Assembly: GCA_003162395.1 (NCBI GenBank)
Contig: PMON01000070.1
Location: 62,500 to 126,499, forward strand
DNA length: 64,000 nucleotides
Direction: 5' to 3'
DNA from: Acidimicrobiaceae bacterium
Lineage (GTDB): Bacteria; Actinomycetota; Acidimicrobiia; Acidimicrobiales; RAAP-2
The notes under the pieces are model-generated. The model worked only from the letters and a program-made list of their open reading frames with translations, ran no database searches and was not told the DNA's origin. Below are positions 16,774-25,382 of the stretch, in pieces; positions within the stretch are counted from its first letter, which is position 1; every line of letters begins with the position of its first letter. A program made the position numbers and the translations under genes.

Positions 16774-17865
16774 ATGAGGGTGAACGCCATGAGAGTTCTA
16801 CTGGTGGGCATTAGTGGGTTACTAATCGTCACGTTAGGTACGGCCGCGGGAGCTGTACCAAGAAGTGCGCACGCGTCACCCAAGTATGTGTTTGGCATTG
16901 ATACCTTCGTAGCCGACAATTGCCAACCACAAAGTCTCATTGATCAGTGGGCAACGACCCAAGTATCACAATTCAAGGCTCTTGGTGCAAATGCTATTGG
17001 TCTTGCATTTCCTCTCTACACCGCATCGCTTACGTCCAACAACGTGTACGCGAAATCGGTGTGCAATTACAGTTCAATCTTTCAGAGTCCCACGCCCGCT
17101 GTTCTTGCAAGTATTGTGACAATCGCCCACAATGCGGGGCTTGAAGTCGCTCTTCGACCTTTGGTCGATGAGCGACTTCTCAAAAAAAAGACCCCGAGCT
17201 CCTGGCGGGGCATTCTGGCTCCGAAAAATCCCAATGCGTGGTTCAAGAGTTATTTGAGGGTGCTTCGCCCGTACCTTCTCATGGCTCAAGCCAACAATGT
17301 TCAATTCTTCTCCATTTCAACCGAGTTAAACAGCCTCGCGCATGCGGAAATTTGGCCTGGCGCAATCTCCTCGAGCCGAAAGATCTACAAGGGCGGATTG
17401 GAATTTACCTATTCCTGGGCTACGCCAGTTACGAAGACATGGCAAGGTGGCACGTCCAATGCAATAGATGCGTATCCAAAAATCCCGAACGCAAAATCGA
17501 ACGAGAGCGTTAAGGTTCTCGTGTCTCAGTGGAATCACTTGCTGAAGGCGCAATCGATCTACAAGATCCCGAATATCTCGGCAGTCACAATCGACGAAGT
17601 TGGCATTACTGCACAAGACGGCGAGTATCAGAACCCCTCGGTCGCAGGGCTCTCCTTCAAGAAGCACCCGTTCAATCAGGCCATCCAAGGACATTGGTTT
17701 ACTGCAGCATGCGACTTCATGAAGCAGCACAAAATGAGAGGGATCTTCTACTGGGGTCCGTGGCTGGGCATAGACTCGGGTTTACTACCTGTGACTCCAG
17801 ATCCGAAACTCGCGACCGACATTCAACCTGCAGGGCAAGCTGCAATTGAGAAGTGCTTCGCTTGA
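16774..17865 (+). CDS. Secreted TIM-barrel glycoside hydrolase, GH113-like
   Basis: A 363-residue protein with a signal peptide (residues 6-32, cleavage near SAHAS). The barrel shows FKALGANAIGLAFPLYTAS, then LEVALRPLVDERLL with SSWRGILAPKNPNAWFKSY, and NNVQFFSISTELNSL, where E is the likely acid/base; IPNISAVTIDEVG carries the second Glu or Asp. These follow the GH113/GTA-type TIM-barrel pattern (LRPLVD, W.G.I.P, AWF.SY, S.STEL), a family including beta-mannanases. Base composition is markedly poorer in GC than every neighbour, with frequent A/T third positions, so the gene was probably acquired recently. It has a strong GAGGAGGA site 10 bases before the ATG. Substrate uncertain. Confidence 0.75.
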   Translation: MRVNAMRVLLVGISGLLIVTLGTAAGAVPRSAHASPKYVFGIDTFVADNCQPQSLIDQWATTQVSQFKALGANAIGLAFPLYTASLTSNNVYAKSVCNYSSIFQSPTPAVLASIVTIAHNAGLEVALRPLVDERLLKKKTPSSWRGILAPKNPNAWFKSYLRVLRPYLLMAQANNVQFFSISTELNSLAHAEIWPGAISSSRKIYKGGLEFTYSWATPVTKTWQGGTSNAIDAYPKIPNAKSNESVKVLVSQWNHLLKAQSIYKIPNISAVTIDEVGITAQDGEYQNPSVAGLSFKKHPFNQAIQGHWFTAACDFMKQHKMRGIFYWGPWLGIDSGLLPVTPDPKLATDIQPAGQAAIEKCFA

Positions 17866-18030
17866 ACTGTCTTGTGCAGGACTTTCGAATCACTTTGAAA
17901 CGAAACGTCGAGGCGGCCATCGAATCTGGGGCGTCAGGCGATCTCGACCAGACGGAGCTGGAGGATCGTGCACGACGCCACCGAGTCGGGAGAATTCGGA
18001 TGTTGTCAGCCTAAGTAAGCGGTATTGGGG
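17866..18030. other. Low-GC tail between convergent genes
   Basis: The AT-richer composition of the upstream gene continues to about 17925 and fades before the end of the convergent KimA gene. No stem-loop or coding frame stands out. Confidence 0.35.
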
Positions 18031-19998
18031 CTAGGCCCCGTCCTCTTCGGCGGTCGTCGCCCCGGCCACAGGCTGTTCGACGCCGCCGGGACCGGTCACT
18101 GGCGAGCTGTGCGGCGACGCGTCGCTCCGGGGCGCGACGTCGAGCGGCATCCGCACGCGAGCGACCACCACGTCGGCACGCTTGCGCAGCGCCGACCGCA
18201 AGACGAGGTCGATGTGGTTGTGCAAGAGCCGATAGCGCAGGCGGCGAGGCTCGACGACCGGGATCAGGACCACGATCTGGCGGTCGCCCTTCGCCCTGGC
18301 TCGGTCGATGTAGTCGACGATCGGCTCCACCACCGACGCGAACTCGGTGTGCAGCACCTCGAGCGGGGGACCGGGGTGCCACGCCCGCCAGAGCGCCTCG
18401 ATCTCGGGACCGTCACGGCGGTCCTCATCGGGGTAGTCGAGCGAGACGTACAGCGCCACCACGTCCCCGCCGAGCGAGAGTGCCTCACCGATCGCGCGCT
18501 GGGTGATCGCCGACACGTTGTTGATCGGCACGATGATCAGCGACGGCCGTGCGACGGGAGGGCCGGGCACGGATCCCACCTTGATCTCCGCGGCTGCGCG
18601 CCGGTAGTACGCGTTGACCCGGTGGAAGAGCACGATGAACGCGGGGATCGCGACCACGACGACCCAGGCGCCCGCCTGGAACTTCGTGATCAGGAAGATC
18701 ACCGTCGCGAGCAGCGTGACGAGTGCGCCGAGGCCGTTCACGGCGGCGCGGTACTGCCAGCGAGCGGGCCGCGTTCGCCACCAGTGCACCACGAGACCCG
18801 ACTGCGACAGCGTGAAGCCGGTGAAGACCCCGATCGCGAAGAGCGGGATCATCGAGTTGGTGCTGCCGCCGACAGCGACCAAGAGTGCCGCGGACAGGGC
18901 CGAGAGCACCAAGATCCCGTTGCTGAAGACCTGCCGATCGCCCCGGAGACCGAAGAAGTGGGGCAGGTAGTTGTCACGCGCGAGCAGGCTCGTGAGGATG
19001 GGCAGCCCGCCGAACGAGGTGTTCGCCGCGAGCGCGAGCACGATCGTGATGGTGAGCGACACCACGTAGTACGCCCAGTGCCGCCCGACCGCCATGCCCA
19101 TGATCTGGCTGAGGGCCGTCTGACCCGACCGAGGAGCGACGTGCCATCGCTGCGCGAGCACGGCGAGGCCGAGGAGCATCGTGCCGAGGATCGAGCCGAG
19201 CAGGACCTCGGTGCGCTTCGCGCGTAGCACCCGTGGCTCCTTGAACAGCGGGACGCCGTTCGCGATCGCCTCGACACCGGTGAGCGCGCTGCAGCCCGCG
19301 GAGAATGCCTTGAGGACCAAGAGCACGGACACGACCTGCAGCCCGTGCATGGCGAGGAGCGAGCGCCCCGGCTGCGCCTCGTGCAGGCCGAGCGGGTGGA
19401 TGAGCCCGACGGCGATGATCGCGAGCAGGCCGACGACGAACAGCAGCGTGGGCAGCAGGAACGCCCGGGCGCTGGCGCCCAGGCCACGCAGGTTGAGCAG
19501 CGTGATGACGACGAGGAACGCGAGGCACAACGGGACCGTCAGCGACGCGAGGGACGGGAAGGCCGACGTGAGAGAGCCCACCCCCGCGGCGATCGACACC
19601 GTGACGGTCAGGATGTAGTCGACGATCAGCGAGCCGCCGGCGAGGAGGCTCGCTCCGACACCCAGGTTCTCGCGGGACACGGCGTAGGCGCCGCCGCCGG
19701 CGGGATACGCGTCGATGACCTGGCGGTAGGAGATCACCAAGATGGCGAGCAGCGCGATGATCGCGAGGGTGATCGGCAGGATCAGGTCCAGGGCGCTCGC
19801 GCCGCCGACCGCGAGCACGACGATGATCGCCTCGGGACCGTAGGCAACCGACGTCAGCGCGTCGAGGGACAGCGCCGAGAGTCCCTCGACCGGCGTGATC
19901 TGCTCGTCTGACGCGTCGCTCGACCGGAGCGGTCTTCCGATCAGCTGGTTCCAGATCGAGCGGCCGTGCCGATCGCCGAGATCGAGACCTGGCGCCAC
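18031..19998 (-). CDS. KimA-type potassium permease (APC superfamily)
   Basis: A 655-residue transporter. Twelve predicted spans follow the cytoplasmic start. SALSLDALTSVAYGPEAIIV is the signature of KimA (YdaO) K+/H+ symporters, and YPAGGGAYAVSRENLG, FSAGCSALTGVEAIANGVP and ANTSFGGLPILTSLLARDNY are conserved APC elements. After the last span (about residue 480) a universal-stress-like domain begins (PSLIIVPINNVSAITQRAIG ... VVALYVSLDYP). KimA proteins bring in K+ and are controlled by c-di-AMP. The protein is slightly longer than Bacillus KimA (607). It starts with GTG. A stretch before the start has partial resemblance to the c-di-AMP riboswitch but is unproven. Confidence 0.88.
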   Translation of the reverse strand: MAPGLDLGDRHGRSIWNQLIGRPLRSSDASDEQITPVEGLSALSLDALTSVAYGPEAIIVVLAVGGASALDLILPITLAIIALLAILVISYRQVIDAYPAGGGAYAVSRENLGVGASLLAGGSLIVDYILTVTVSIAAGVGSLTSAFPSLASLTVPLCLAFLVVITLLNLRGLGASARAFLLPTLLFVVGLLAIIAVGLIHPLGLHEAQPGRSLLAMHGLQVVSVLLVLKAFSAGCSALTGVEAIANGVPLFKEPRVLRAKRTEVLLGSILGTMLLGLAVLAQRWHVAPRSGQTALSQIMGMAVGRHWAYYVVSLTITIVLALAANTSFGGLPILTSLLARDNYLPHFFGLRGDRQVFSNGILVLSALSAALLVAVGGSTNSMIPLFAIGVFTGFTLSQSGLVVHWWRTRPARWQYRAAVNGLGALVTLLATVIFLITKFQAGAWVVVVAIPAFIVLFHRVNAYYRRAAAEIKVGSVPGPPVARPSLIIVPINNVSAITQRAIGEALSLGGDVVALYVSLDYPDEDRRDGPEIEALWRAWHPGPPLEVLHTEFASVVEPIVDYIDRARAKGDRQIVVLIPVVEPRRLRYRLLHNHIDLVLRSALRKRADVVVARVRMPLDVAPRSDASPHSSPVTGPGGVEQPVAGATTAEEDGA

Positions 19999-20139
19999 GC
20001 CCGCATCGTACGATTCGCGTCCCGCCGTCCGGTGCTTGGTGGTGCTTGTGCCGCGGTCCTCCGAACCAGCGGCGTCGTCCGAGCGCTGTCGGTCACGCAG
20101 CCCGGAACGGGGCCGGCCGGTGCGCCGCTACCCCAAAGG

Positions 20140-21153
20140 TCAAGGCCGTGGCAAGAGATCAGACGACGCGAGCTGCCAGACCGCGAGACCGGCGAGGCCG
20201 TCACGAACGGCAATGCGCCGACGAAGTGCGTAGGAGCGGTCGTCCGACCACCACAGCACCGTCCCGTTGCGCAGCCGCACGGTCCACTCTCCTTGCGAGG
20301 GGACCCAGCGCGGCCGCCTCGCGGATGCTGCCGCCAGACGGCGGGCCTGCGCGTCGGTCACCGAGATCCCGTCGTGCACCCGAGCGCCGGGTGGCCACGT
20401 GTAGCCGTACGCGGCGACGCCGAGGATGAGGCGCCGACCAGGGACGGCGTGACGTGCCGCAGCCACGGCGGCACGTTGCCAGGGAAGGCCGCCGATCGGT
20501 CCGGGACCAGACCACGGGCCGTCTTCGTCGTACGCCATGAGCACCACGTCAGCGACGCGGCCGAGGGAGCCGAGGTGATAGCCGGACCGGGAGTACTCGG
20601 CGAGCGAGGGCGTGGCACTGACGTCCACGGCGACGTGGAACCGAGGTGCCAGCAGCACGCGCAGGCGCGCGACAAAGCCGACGAGCCCCTGGGCGTCGCG
20701 AGCGGCGAGGGCCTCGAGGTCGACCGTGATGCCGTCCCACCCCTGTTCCCGCACGAGCCGAGCGAGCGATGCTGCCACACGCGCTCGACGGGTATCGGAC
20801 GTGAGGAGTCGCGTCGCGACGGCGGTCGACGCGTCGTTCCCCTCGAAGTTGCTCACGAGCAACTCGGCACTCAGTCCGTCGGCGTGCGCGGTGGCGAGCA
20901 GACGGAGCGCGCCGGGTGACGGCATCGTCACCGCGTTGCCCGCTCGCGCGACGTCGATCCCATCGACACCGACCGTCGTGAGGGCAGGTGCCTGCGCGTC
21001 GATCGTCGCCGGCGAGGTCGAGTCGACCGCGTAGCCGGTGACCTGCAGATGCCGGGGCGTCGCCAGCGCGTTCGACGAGCTCGAGATCGACGCGACGAGC
21101 ACGGACGTCACCACCACCACCGCCGTCGAGAGCCGAGATCGCCAGTGCAACAC
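20140..21153 (-). CDS. Secreted GH18-fold glycosidase, SpoVS/YaaH-like
   Basis: A 337-residue exported protein. A basic start is followed by a hydrophobic signal (TAVVVVTSVLVASI). The mature part is a GH18 TIM barrel: LLVSNFEG, QGWDGITVDLEAL (the DGxxxDxE catalytic signature, with D and E intact), HVAVDVSAT, VVLMAYDEDGPWSGPGPIGG (MxYD-type Asp and product site) and LILGVAAYGYTWPPG. The order matches chitinase-like and YaaH-type enzymes that cut GlcNAc-containing polymers, including peptidoglycan or chitin fragments. The closing WWSDDRSYALRRRIAV and GLAVWQLA are the usual last barrel strands. The gene is upstream of KimA on the same strand, but 141 bases separate them. Confidence 0.87.
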   Translation of the reverse strand: MLHWRSRLSTAVVVVTSVLVASISSSSNALATPRHLQVTGYAVDSTSPATIDAQAPALTTVGVDGIDVARAGNAVTMPSPGALRLLATAHADGLSAELLVSNFEGNDASTAVATRLLTSDTRRARVAASLARLVREQGWDGITVDLEALAARDAQGLVGFVARLRVLLAPRFHVAVDVSATPSLAEYSRSGYHLGSLGRVADVVLMAYDEDGPWSGPGPIGGLPWQRAAVAAARHAVPGRRLILGVAAYGYTWPPGARVHDGISVTDAQARRLAAASARRPRWVPSQGEWTVRLRNGTVLWWSDDRSYALRRRIAVRDGLAGLAVWQLASSDLLPRP

Positions 21154-21273
21154 CTGGACACGATTGCAGGTCGACGTGGATCTCGGTCGACCGCAGCCTC
21201 ACGAGGAGTCGACGGACCCGGCGTGCGGTCGGGCTTCGACGGCCCGCGTCGTGCGCCGATAGCCTCGGGCGCC

Positions 21274-22083
21274 TTGCCGGAACTGACGGATCTCGACGCG
21301 TACCTGGCGAGAATCGAGCATCACGGCGCCGCCTCGCTCGCCTCGTTGCATCGGTCGCACGCGACGACGGTGCCCTTTGAGAACTTCGACTCCAGCGCCG
21401 GTCGAGCCGTGTCGCTGGCACCCGAGCAGCTCGAGGACAAGCTCGTCGCCCGGCGCCGCGGCGGATACTGCTTCGAGCAGAACATGCTGTTCATGGCCGC
21501 GCTGAGGTCGATCCACGTCGACGAGGTCGAACCCATGCTGGCGAGGGTGAGAAGCGACGCCACCAGCGAGCCCGGCCCGCTCAATCATCTGGTCCTTCGC
21601 GTCGTGGTCCATGGCGAGCCATGGCTCGCCGACGTCGGCTTCGGCGGAGGCGGGCTCCTCGACCCGATGCCGTTCGCGGTGGGAGTCGAGTGCGACCAGT
21701 CCGGTTGGCGCTATCGGATCGTCGAGGAGGGTGCCGAGATGGTCCTCCAGGTCCACCAGGATGGAGAGTGGAGCGTCGTCTACGGCTTCGTCCCCGTGCC
21801 CGTTGCAATGGTGGACATTGAGGTGAGCAACTGGTACACGTCCACGCATCCGTCGTCCCCCTTCGTGACGGGCGTGATCGCGGGGGCGCGACGCGTCGAG
21901 CGCTGCCTTACCTTCTACCAATTCGATGAGCCCACGCTGGTGGACCGCCAGCTCGGACAATCGCCGGTCATCAGCGTCGTGGGTCGCGCCGACGTCCCTG
22001 CGCTCTTCTTGGAACGGTTCGGCATCGCCGACGTCGTCGTCGACGCCGACGGGCGGGCGGCGATCGGCGACGCACCGACGTGA
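21274..22083 (+). CDS. nat: Arylamine N-acetyltransferase (NAT)
   Basis: A 269-residue enzyme that transfers acetyl from acetyl-CoA to arylamines or hydrazines. The catalytic triad is complete: Cys66 in RRGGYCFEQN, His105 in LNHLVLR, Asp120 in LADVGFG. The start LDAYLARIEHHG and the motif TVPFENFD are family hallmarks. Length agrees with bacterial NATs (about 270-280). The start is uncertain: TTG 21274 gives the usual N-terminus, while GTG 21223 would add 17 residues; no clear ribosome-binding site decides. It lies 50 bases before the PadR gene on the same strand and its stop is followed by that gene's operator-like dyad. Confidence 0.9.
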   Translation: MPELTDLDAYLARIEHHGAASLASLHRSHATTVPFENFDSSAGRAVSLAPEQLEDKLVARRRGGYCFEQNMLFMAALRSIHVDEVEPMLARVRSDATSEPGPLNHLVLRVVVHGEPWLADVGFGGGGLLDPMPFAVGVECDQSGWRYRIVEEGAEMVLQVHQDGEWSVVYGFVPVPVAMVDIEVSNWYTSTHPSSPFVTGVIAGARRVERCLTFYQFDEPTLVDRQLGQSPVISVVGRADVPALFLERFGIADVVVDADGRAAIGDAPT

Positions 22084-22102
22084 GCACTACTACGCCTTGC
22101 GT

Positions 22103-22121
22103 TACTACGTATGACGTAGTA
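22103..22121. promoter_or_regulatory. Probable PadR operator
   Basis: TACTACGT-ATG-ACGTAGTA, a perfect 8-bp inverted repeat with a three-base spacer, ends 11 bases before the PadR ATG. A further half-site TACTACG lies at 22088-22094. Autoregulation by PadR proteins through such dyads is common; the assignment is positional. Confidence 0.65.
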
Positions 22122-22132
22122 TCGTGCCCGGC

Positions 22133-22462
22133 ATGGCGGAGAAGCTGGGCCGGAACAACGAGCCGACGGTCCTGGTGCTCACGAGCTTGGCGTCCGGGGC
22201 CAAGCACGGGCATGCGCTGGCCCGCGACATCGAGCAGTTCGCGGGCGTGCGGCTCGGTCCGGGATCGCTCTACGGCGCGATCACACGGCTGGAGGAGCGG
22301 GGACTGATCGAGCCCCTCCCGTCCGACGATCGCCGCCGCCCCTACGAGATCACCGCGGCGGGCCGAGTCGAGCTGGCCGACGCCGTGCAGAGCATGGCCC
22401 GCGTCGTCGCGGCGGGCAGCACCAGGCTCGGCTTGCGCACCATCGGGCTGCGGCCAGCATGA
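22133..22462 (+). CDS. PadR-family transcriptional regulator
   Basis: A 109-residue winged-helix regulator. NEPTVLVLTSLASGAKHGHA and LARDIEQFAGVRLGPGSLYG carry the PadR signature (L..L..GP.HGYeL, then GsLYgaitRLE), followed by ERGLIEPLPSDDRRRPYEIT, the wing, and a short C-terminal helix. ATG 22133 is preferred; GTG 22124 is in frame. The stop overlaps the start of the next gene (ATGA at 22459-22462), so regulator and membrane protein form one operon, as is usual for PadR pairs in which the second protein is the regulated membrane component. The dyad at 22103-22121 is its likely target. Confidence 0.9.
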   Translation: MAEKLGRNNEPTVLVLTSLASGAKHGHALARDIEQFAGVRLGPGSLYGAITRLEERGLIEPLPSDDRRRPYEITAAGRVELADAVQSMARVVAAGSTRLGLRTIGLRPA

Positions 22463-23391
22463 GCGACGATCGCCGGCTCGTGCGGTGGTACCCCAGGCAG
22501 TGGCGTGAGCGCTACGGCGCGGAGCTGCTGGCGCTCGTCGAGGACATGTCCGACGATGGTGGGCCGACGCGGTCGCAGCGGCGTTCGCTGCTGCTGGCCG
22601 GGGCAAAGGAGCACCTGCGAGAGCAGGCCCTCATCGGGCGTGATCGGCCGCCGCTCGACCGGGTTCGTGCCGGCGCGCGCGTGATCCTCGTGGCGTGGGC
22701 CGCACTCGTGGTCGCAGGCTGCGGCTTCGCAAAGTTCTCCGAGCACTGGCAAATGGGCGTGCCGACCCGCGACCAGCTCGTGCCCGAGTTGATGTACGGG
22801 GTCGTCGTGGTGTTCGCGGCCGTCGGTGCGCTCACGGTGACGGGCGTGGTCGTCGTTGCCCTGCCGAGTCTTCGGCGCACCTTTTCGGCCGGGCGATGGC
22901 GGGTCCTGCGTCGACCCGTGCTCGCCGCCGCCGGCCTGAGCCTCGTGGCACTCTCGGCTACGGCGGGACTGGCAGTCTGGGCGCACCAGCTCACGCCGGG
23001 GCAGCGCAACGGCACGTCCGTTGGCTACCTCGCGGCGTTCCTCTGCTGGGCACTCCTCATCGTCGCGATGGTCGTGGCGTGGACGATCGCGGCCATCGGG
23101 GCCGAGCGGCACCTGGAGCCGTCGCCGTTGCTGGCGCGTGCCGTCTGGATCGGCGCCGGCGTCCTCTCGCTGAGCACCGTGGCGATTGCCGCCGCGATCC
23201 TCGCCTGGTGGATCGCACTGGCGCGCAGCGCGCCGTGGGTGCTCGCGGGGAACCAGCTCGGTGCCCCCGCATCGCCGTGGGCGTGGCCGCTCGTCGGTGA
23301 GGCTGGCGTCGCCGTCACGGCGGCGGTGGTCGCGCTGCTCGGTGCGACACGACTCGTGAGCGCGTCGCGATCGCGCCCGACCGCACGATGA
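22459..23391 (+). CDS. Membrane protein co-operonic with PadR
   Basis: A 310-residue protein. The N-terminal 70 residues are soluble and contain LVRWYPRQWRERYGAELLAL, a motif common in actinobacterial proteins encoded after PadR regulators (DUF-type YPxxWRxRYGxE). Five or six hydrophobic segments follow (about 75-95, 110-140, 155-180, 190-215, 235-260, 280-300). No enzyme or transporter signature is present. It overlaps the PadR gene by four bases and must be co-translated. PadR/YPxxWR-protein pairs often respond to cell-envelope stress, but that role is inferred from other lineages, not seen here. Confidence 0.8.
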   Translation: MSDDRRLVRWYPRQWRERYGAELLALVEDMSDDGGPTRSQRRSLLLAGAKEHLREQALIGRDRPPLDRVRAGARVILVAWAALVVAGCGFAKFSEHWQMGVPTRDQLVPELMYGVVVVFAAVGALTVTGVVVVALPSLRRTFSAGRWRVLRRPVLAAAGLSLVALSATAGLAVWAHQLTPGQRNGTSVGYLAAFLCWALLIVAMVVAWTIAAIGAERHLEPSPLLARAVWIGAGVLSLSTVAIAAAILAWWIALARSAPWVLAGNQLGAPASPWAWPLVGEAGVAVTAAVVALLGATRLVSASRSRPTAR

Positions 23392-23451
23392 ACCGCGGAG
23401 AGGATCACCGCACCGGCAGTGTGAGAGCAGCTCATTGGTAGCGTTGAGTGC

Positions 23452-24324
23452 GTGACGAGATGGACCGCCTCGCACGTTGGTGACCTGCAGGGACGAACGT
23501 TCGTGGTCACCGGAGCGAGCAGCGGGTTCGGCGCAGTCCTCGCGGGAGATCTCTCACGAGGTGGGGCACACGTCGTCATGGCGTGCCGCGACGTTGCCAA
23601 GGGTGCGCGGATCGCGTCCGCGCTCGGTGAGAACGCCGAGGTTCGGCAACTTGACCTCGCCGATCTGGGCTCGGTGCGGGCATTCGCCGCGGGCGTTGGG
23701 GAGATCGCCGTCCTGATCAACAACGCAGGGGTCATGGCGACGCCGAAGCGCCAGACCGTGGACGGCTTCGAGCTGCAGATCGGCACCAACCACTTCGGGC
23801 ACTTCGCGTTGACCTGCTTGCTGCTGGATCGGATTACGGACCGCGTGGTGACGATGTCGAGCCAGGCGCACCGAATAGGCCGCGTCGACGTCAACGATCT
23901 CAGCTGGGAGCATCGTCGCTATCGGCGCTGGGGTGCCTACGCCCAGTCGAAGCTCGCGAACCTTCTGTTCACCTACGAGCTCGCCCGCAGGCTCGCTGCG
24001 GTGGACTCGGGTCGCCGAGCGGTCGCGGCACACCCCGGGTACGCCGCGACGGATCTTCAGACGCACACCGAGTCGATCCAGGACCGCGTGATGAAGCTCG
24101 GCAACCAGTTCGCGCAGAGCGCGCAGATGGGGGCGCTCCCCGCGCTCTACGCAGCGACCGTCACCGACGTCGCCAACGGCGCCTACATCGGTCCCGACGG
24201 CCCGTTCGAGCAGCGCGGCTATCCGCGCGTCGTGCAGTCCAGCCGCCGATCACGCGACGTCGCGCTCGCTCAGGCGCTCTGGGCGCGGTCAGAGGAGCTC
24301 ACGGCGACGTCACCCGCGACATAG
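23452..24324 (+). CDS. SDR-family oxidoreductase (retinol-dehydrogenase-like)
   Basis: A 290-residue extended SDR. The cofactor loop is TGASSGFG (residues 21-28), the second strand MACRDVAKG, the central NNAGVM, the catalytic Ser in VVTMSSQAH and the Tyr/Lys pair in YAQSKLAN. The region LSWEHRRYRRWGAYAQSK matches the WW-domain-oxidoreductase and retinol-dehydrogenase-like group that reduces lipophilic aldehydes or ketones with NADP(H). Complete; GTG start at 23452. No operon partner: 60 bases after the PadR operon and convergent with the GGDEF gene. The physiological substrate is unknown. Confidence 0.88.
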   Translation: MTRWTASHVGDLQGRTFVVTGASSGFGAVLAGDLSRGGAHVVMACRDVAKGARIASALGENAEVRQLDLADLGSVRAFAAGVGEIAVLINNAGVMATPKRQTVDGFELQIGTNHFGHFALTCLLLDRITDRVVTMSSQAHRIGRVDVNDLSWEHRRYRRWGAYAQSKLANLLFTYELARRLAAVDSGRRAVAAHPGYAATDLQTHTESIQDRVMKLGNQFAQSAQMGALPALYAATVTDVANGAYIGPDGPFEQRGYPRVVQSSRRSRDVALAQALWARSEELTATSPAT

Positions 24325-24418
24325 CCCGACACCGGCGTGCGCCCGCGTCGGCCTGGTCGTCCCTGCCGGTGCCGAGCGCCCACGCGGTCGTGGTGCAGGT
24401 TGGGACCGTGACGGCGAG

Positions 24419-25381
24419 TCAGACCCCGTGCGCGATCCTGGCGGGCTCATCGGCCGAGCGGATGCAGTTGCGGCCAGCGGACTTCGCCTCGAAGAGCGCT
24501 CGATCCGCAAGCTCGAGCAGCTCGGCCACAGTCCGGGTCGAGACCGGGTCCCAGCACGCCACGCCGCCGCTCAGCGTGACCAGCTTCGGCGAGTCGGGAC
24601 GCGACTCGTGCGGGATGCCGAGATCCGCGACCGCGAGCCGGAGTCGCTCGGCCGCGACGACCGCGCCCTCGTGCGTGCAGTCGTCGAGGAGCAAGAGGAA
24701 CTCCTCGCCGCCGTAGCGGTAGACGCGCTCGCCGGAACGCACGTCGTTGACGAAGCGGTGGGCCACCCGGCGCAGGATCTCGTCGCCCTTGAGGTGCCCG
24801 TGGTGATCGTTGTACGCCTTGAAGTGATCGATGTCGAAGAGCGCCACGCCGTAGTTTCGAAAGACGCGCTGCGCTCGAGCGTGCATGTTGGCAAGGTCCT
24901 CCTCCATGCGCCGGCGGTTGCTGAGCCCCGTGAGCGCGTCGGTGAGCGAGCGCTCCGTCGCGACAGCGGTGGACCGTTCCAGCATCGACTGGACGTCGAC
25001 GAGCTCACGGTGCAGCGCCGTGACGCGCTCCGCGGCGATCAGCCGAGACCGAACCGAGAAGGGGTCGACGGGCTTGATGAGGTAGTCATCCGCGCCTGCG
25101 CCCATGCCCTCGAGCACCTGCTGATGGTTCCCGAGCGCGGTGATCAGCACGATGTAGACGTACTGGCCGCTCAGCTCGTGGCGCACCCGTCGGCAGAGCT
25201 CCGGCCCGTCGACACCGGGCATCATCCAGTCGGAGAGCAAGACGTCGACACCCGACGTGGACAAGAGGTCCCACGCCGCGGAGCCGTCTGTCGCGATGAG
25301 GCACTCGTGGCCCAGTTTCGTGGCGATCGCCTCAAGCATGAGGCGGCTGGTGGCGTCGTCGTCGGCGATGAGGATGCGCAT
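24419..25381 (-). CDS. Response regulator with GGDEF diguanylate cyclase output
   Basis: A 320-residue protein. Receiver domain residues 1-120: IADDDATS acidic pair, phospho-acceptor Asp in VLLSDWMMPGVDG and the conserved Lys in LIKPVDP. A helical linker follows, then a GGDEF domain (about 160-315) with LTGLSNRRRMEEDL, FDIDHFKAYND and the active signature YRYGGEEF, so synthesis of cyclic di-GMP is likely. The inhibitory RxxD site normally five residues before GGEEF reads RSGE, so product inhibition may be lost. ATG 25381 lies two bases from the stop of the hybrid kinase gene upstream, which is the obvious phosphodonor. Together they couple sensing to c-di-GMP. Confidence 0.9.
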   Translation of the reverse strand: MRILIADDDATSRLMLEAIATKLGHECLIATDGSAAWDLLSTSGVDVLLSDWMMPGVDGPELCRRVRHELSGQYVYIVLITALGNHQQVLEGMGAGADDYLIKPVDPFSVRSRLIAAERVTALHRELVDVQSMLERSTAVATERSLTDALTGLSNRRRMEEDLANMHARAQRVFRNYGVALFDIDHFKAYNDHHGHLKGDEILRRVAHRFVNDVRSGERVYRYGGEEFLLLLDDCTHEGAVVAAERLRLAVADLGIPHESRPDSPKLVTLSGGVACWDPVSTRTVAELLELADRALFEAKSAGRNCIRSADEPARIAHGV

Positions 25382-25382
25382 G

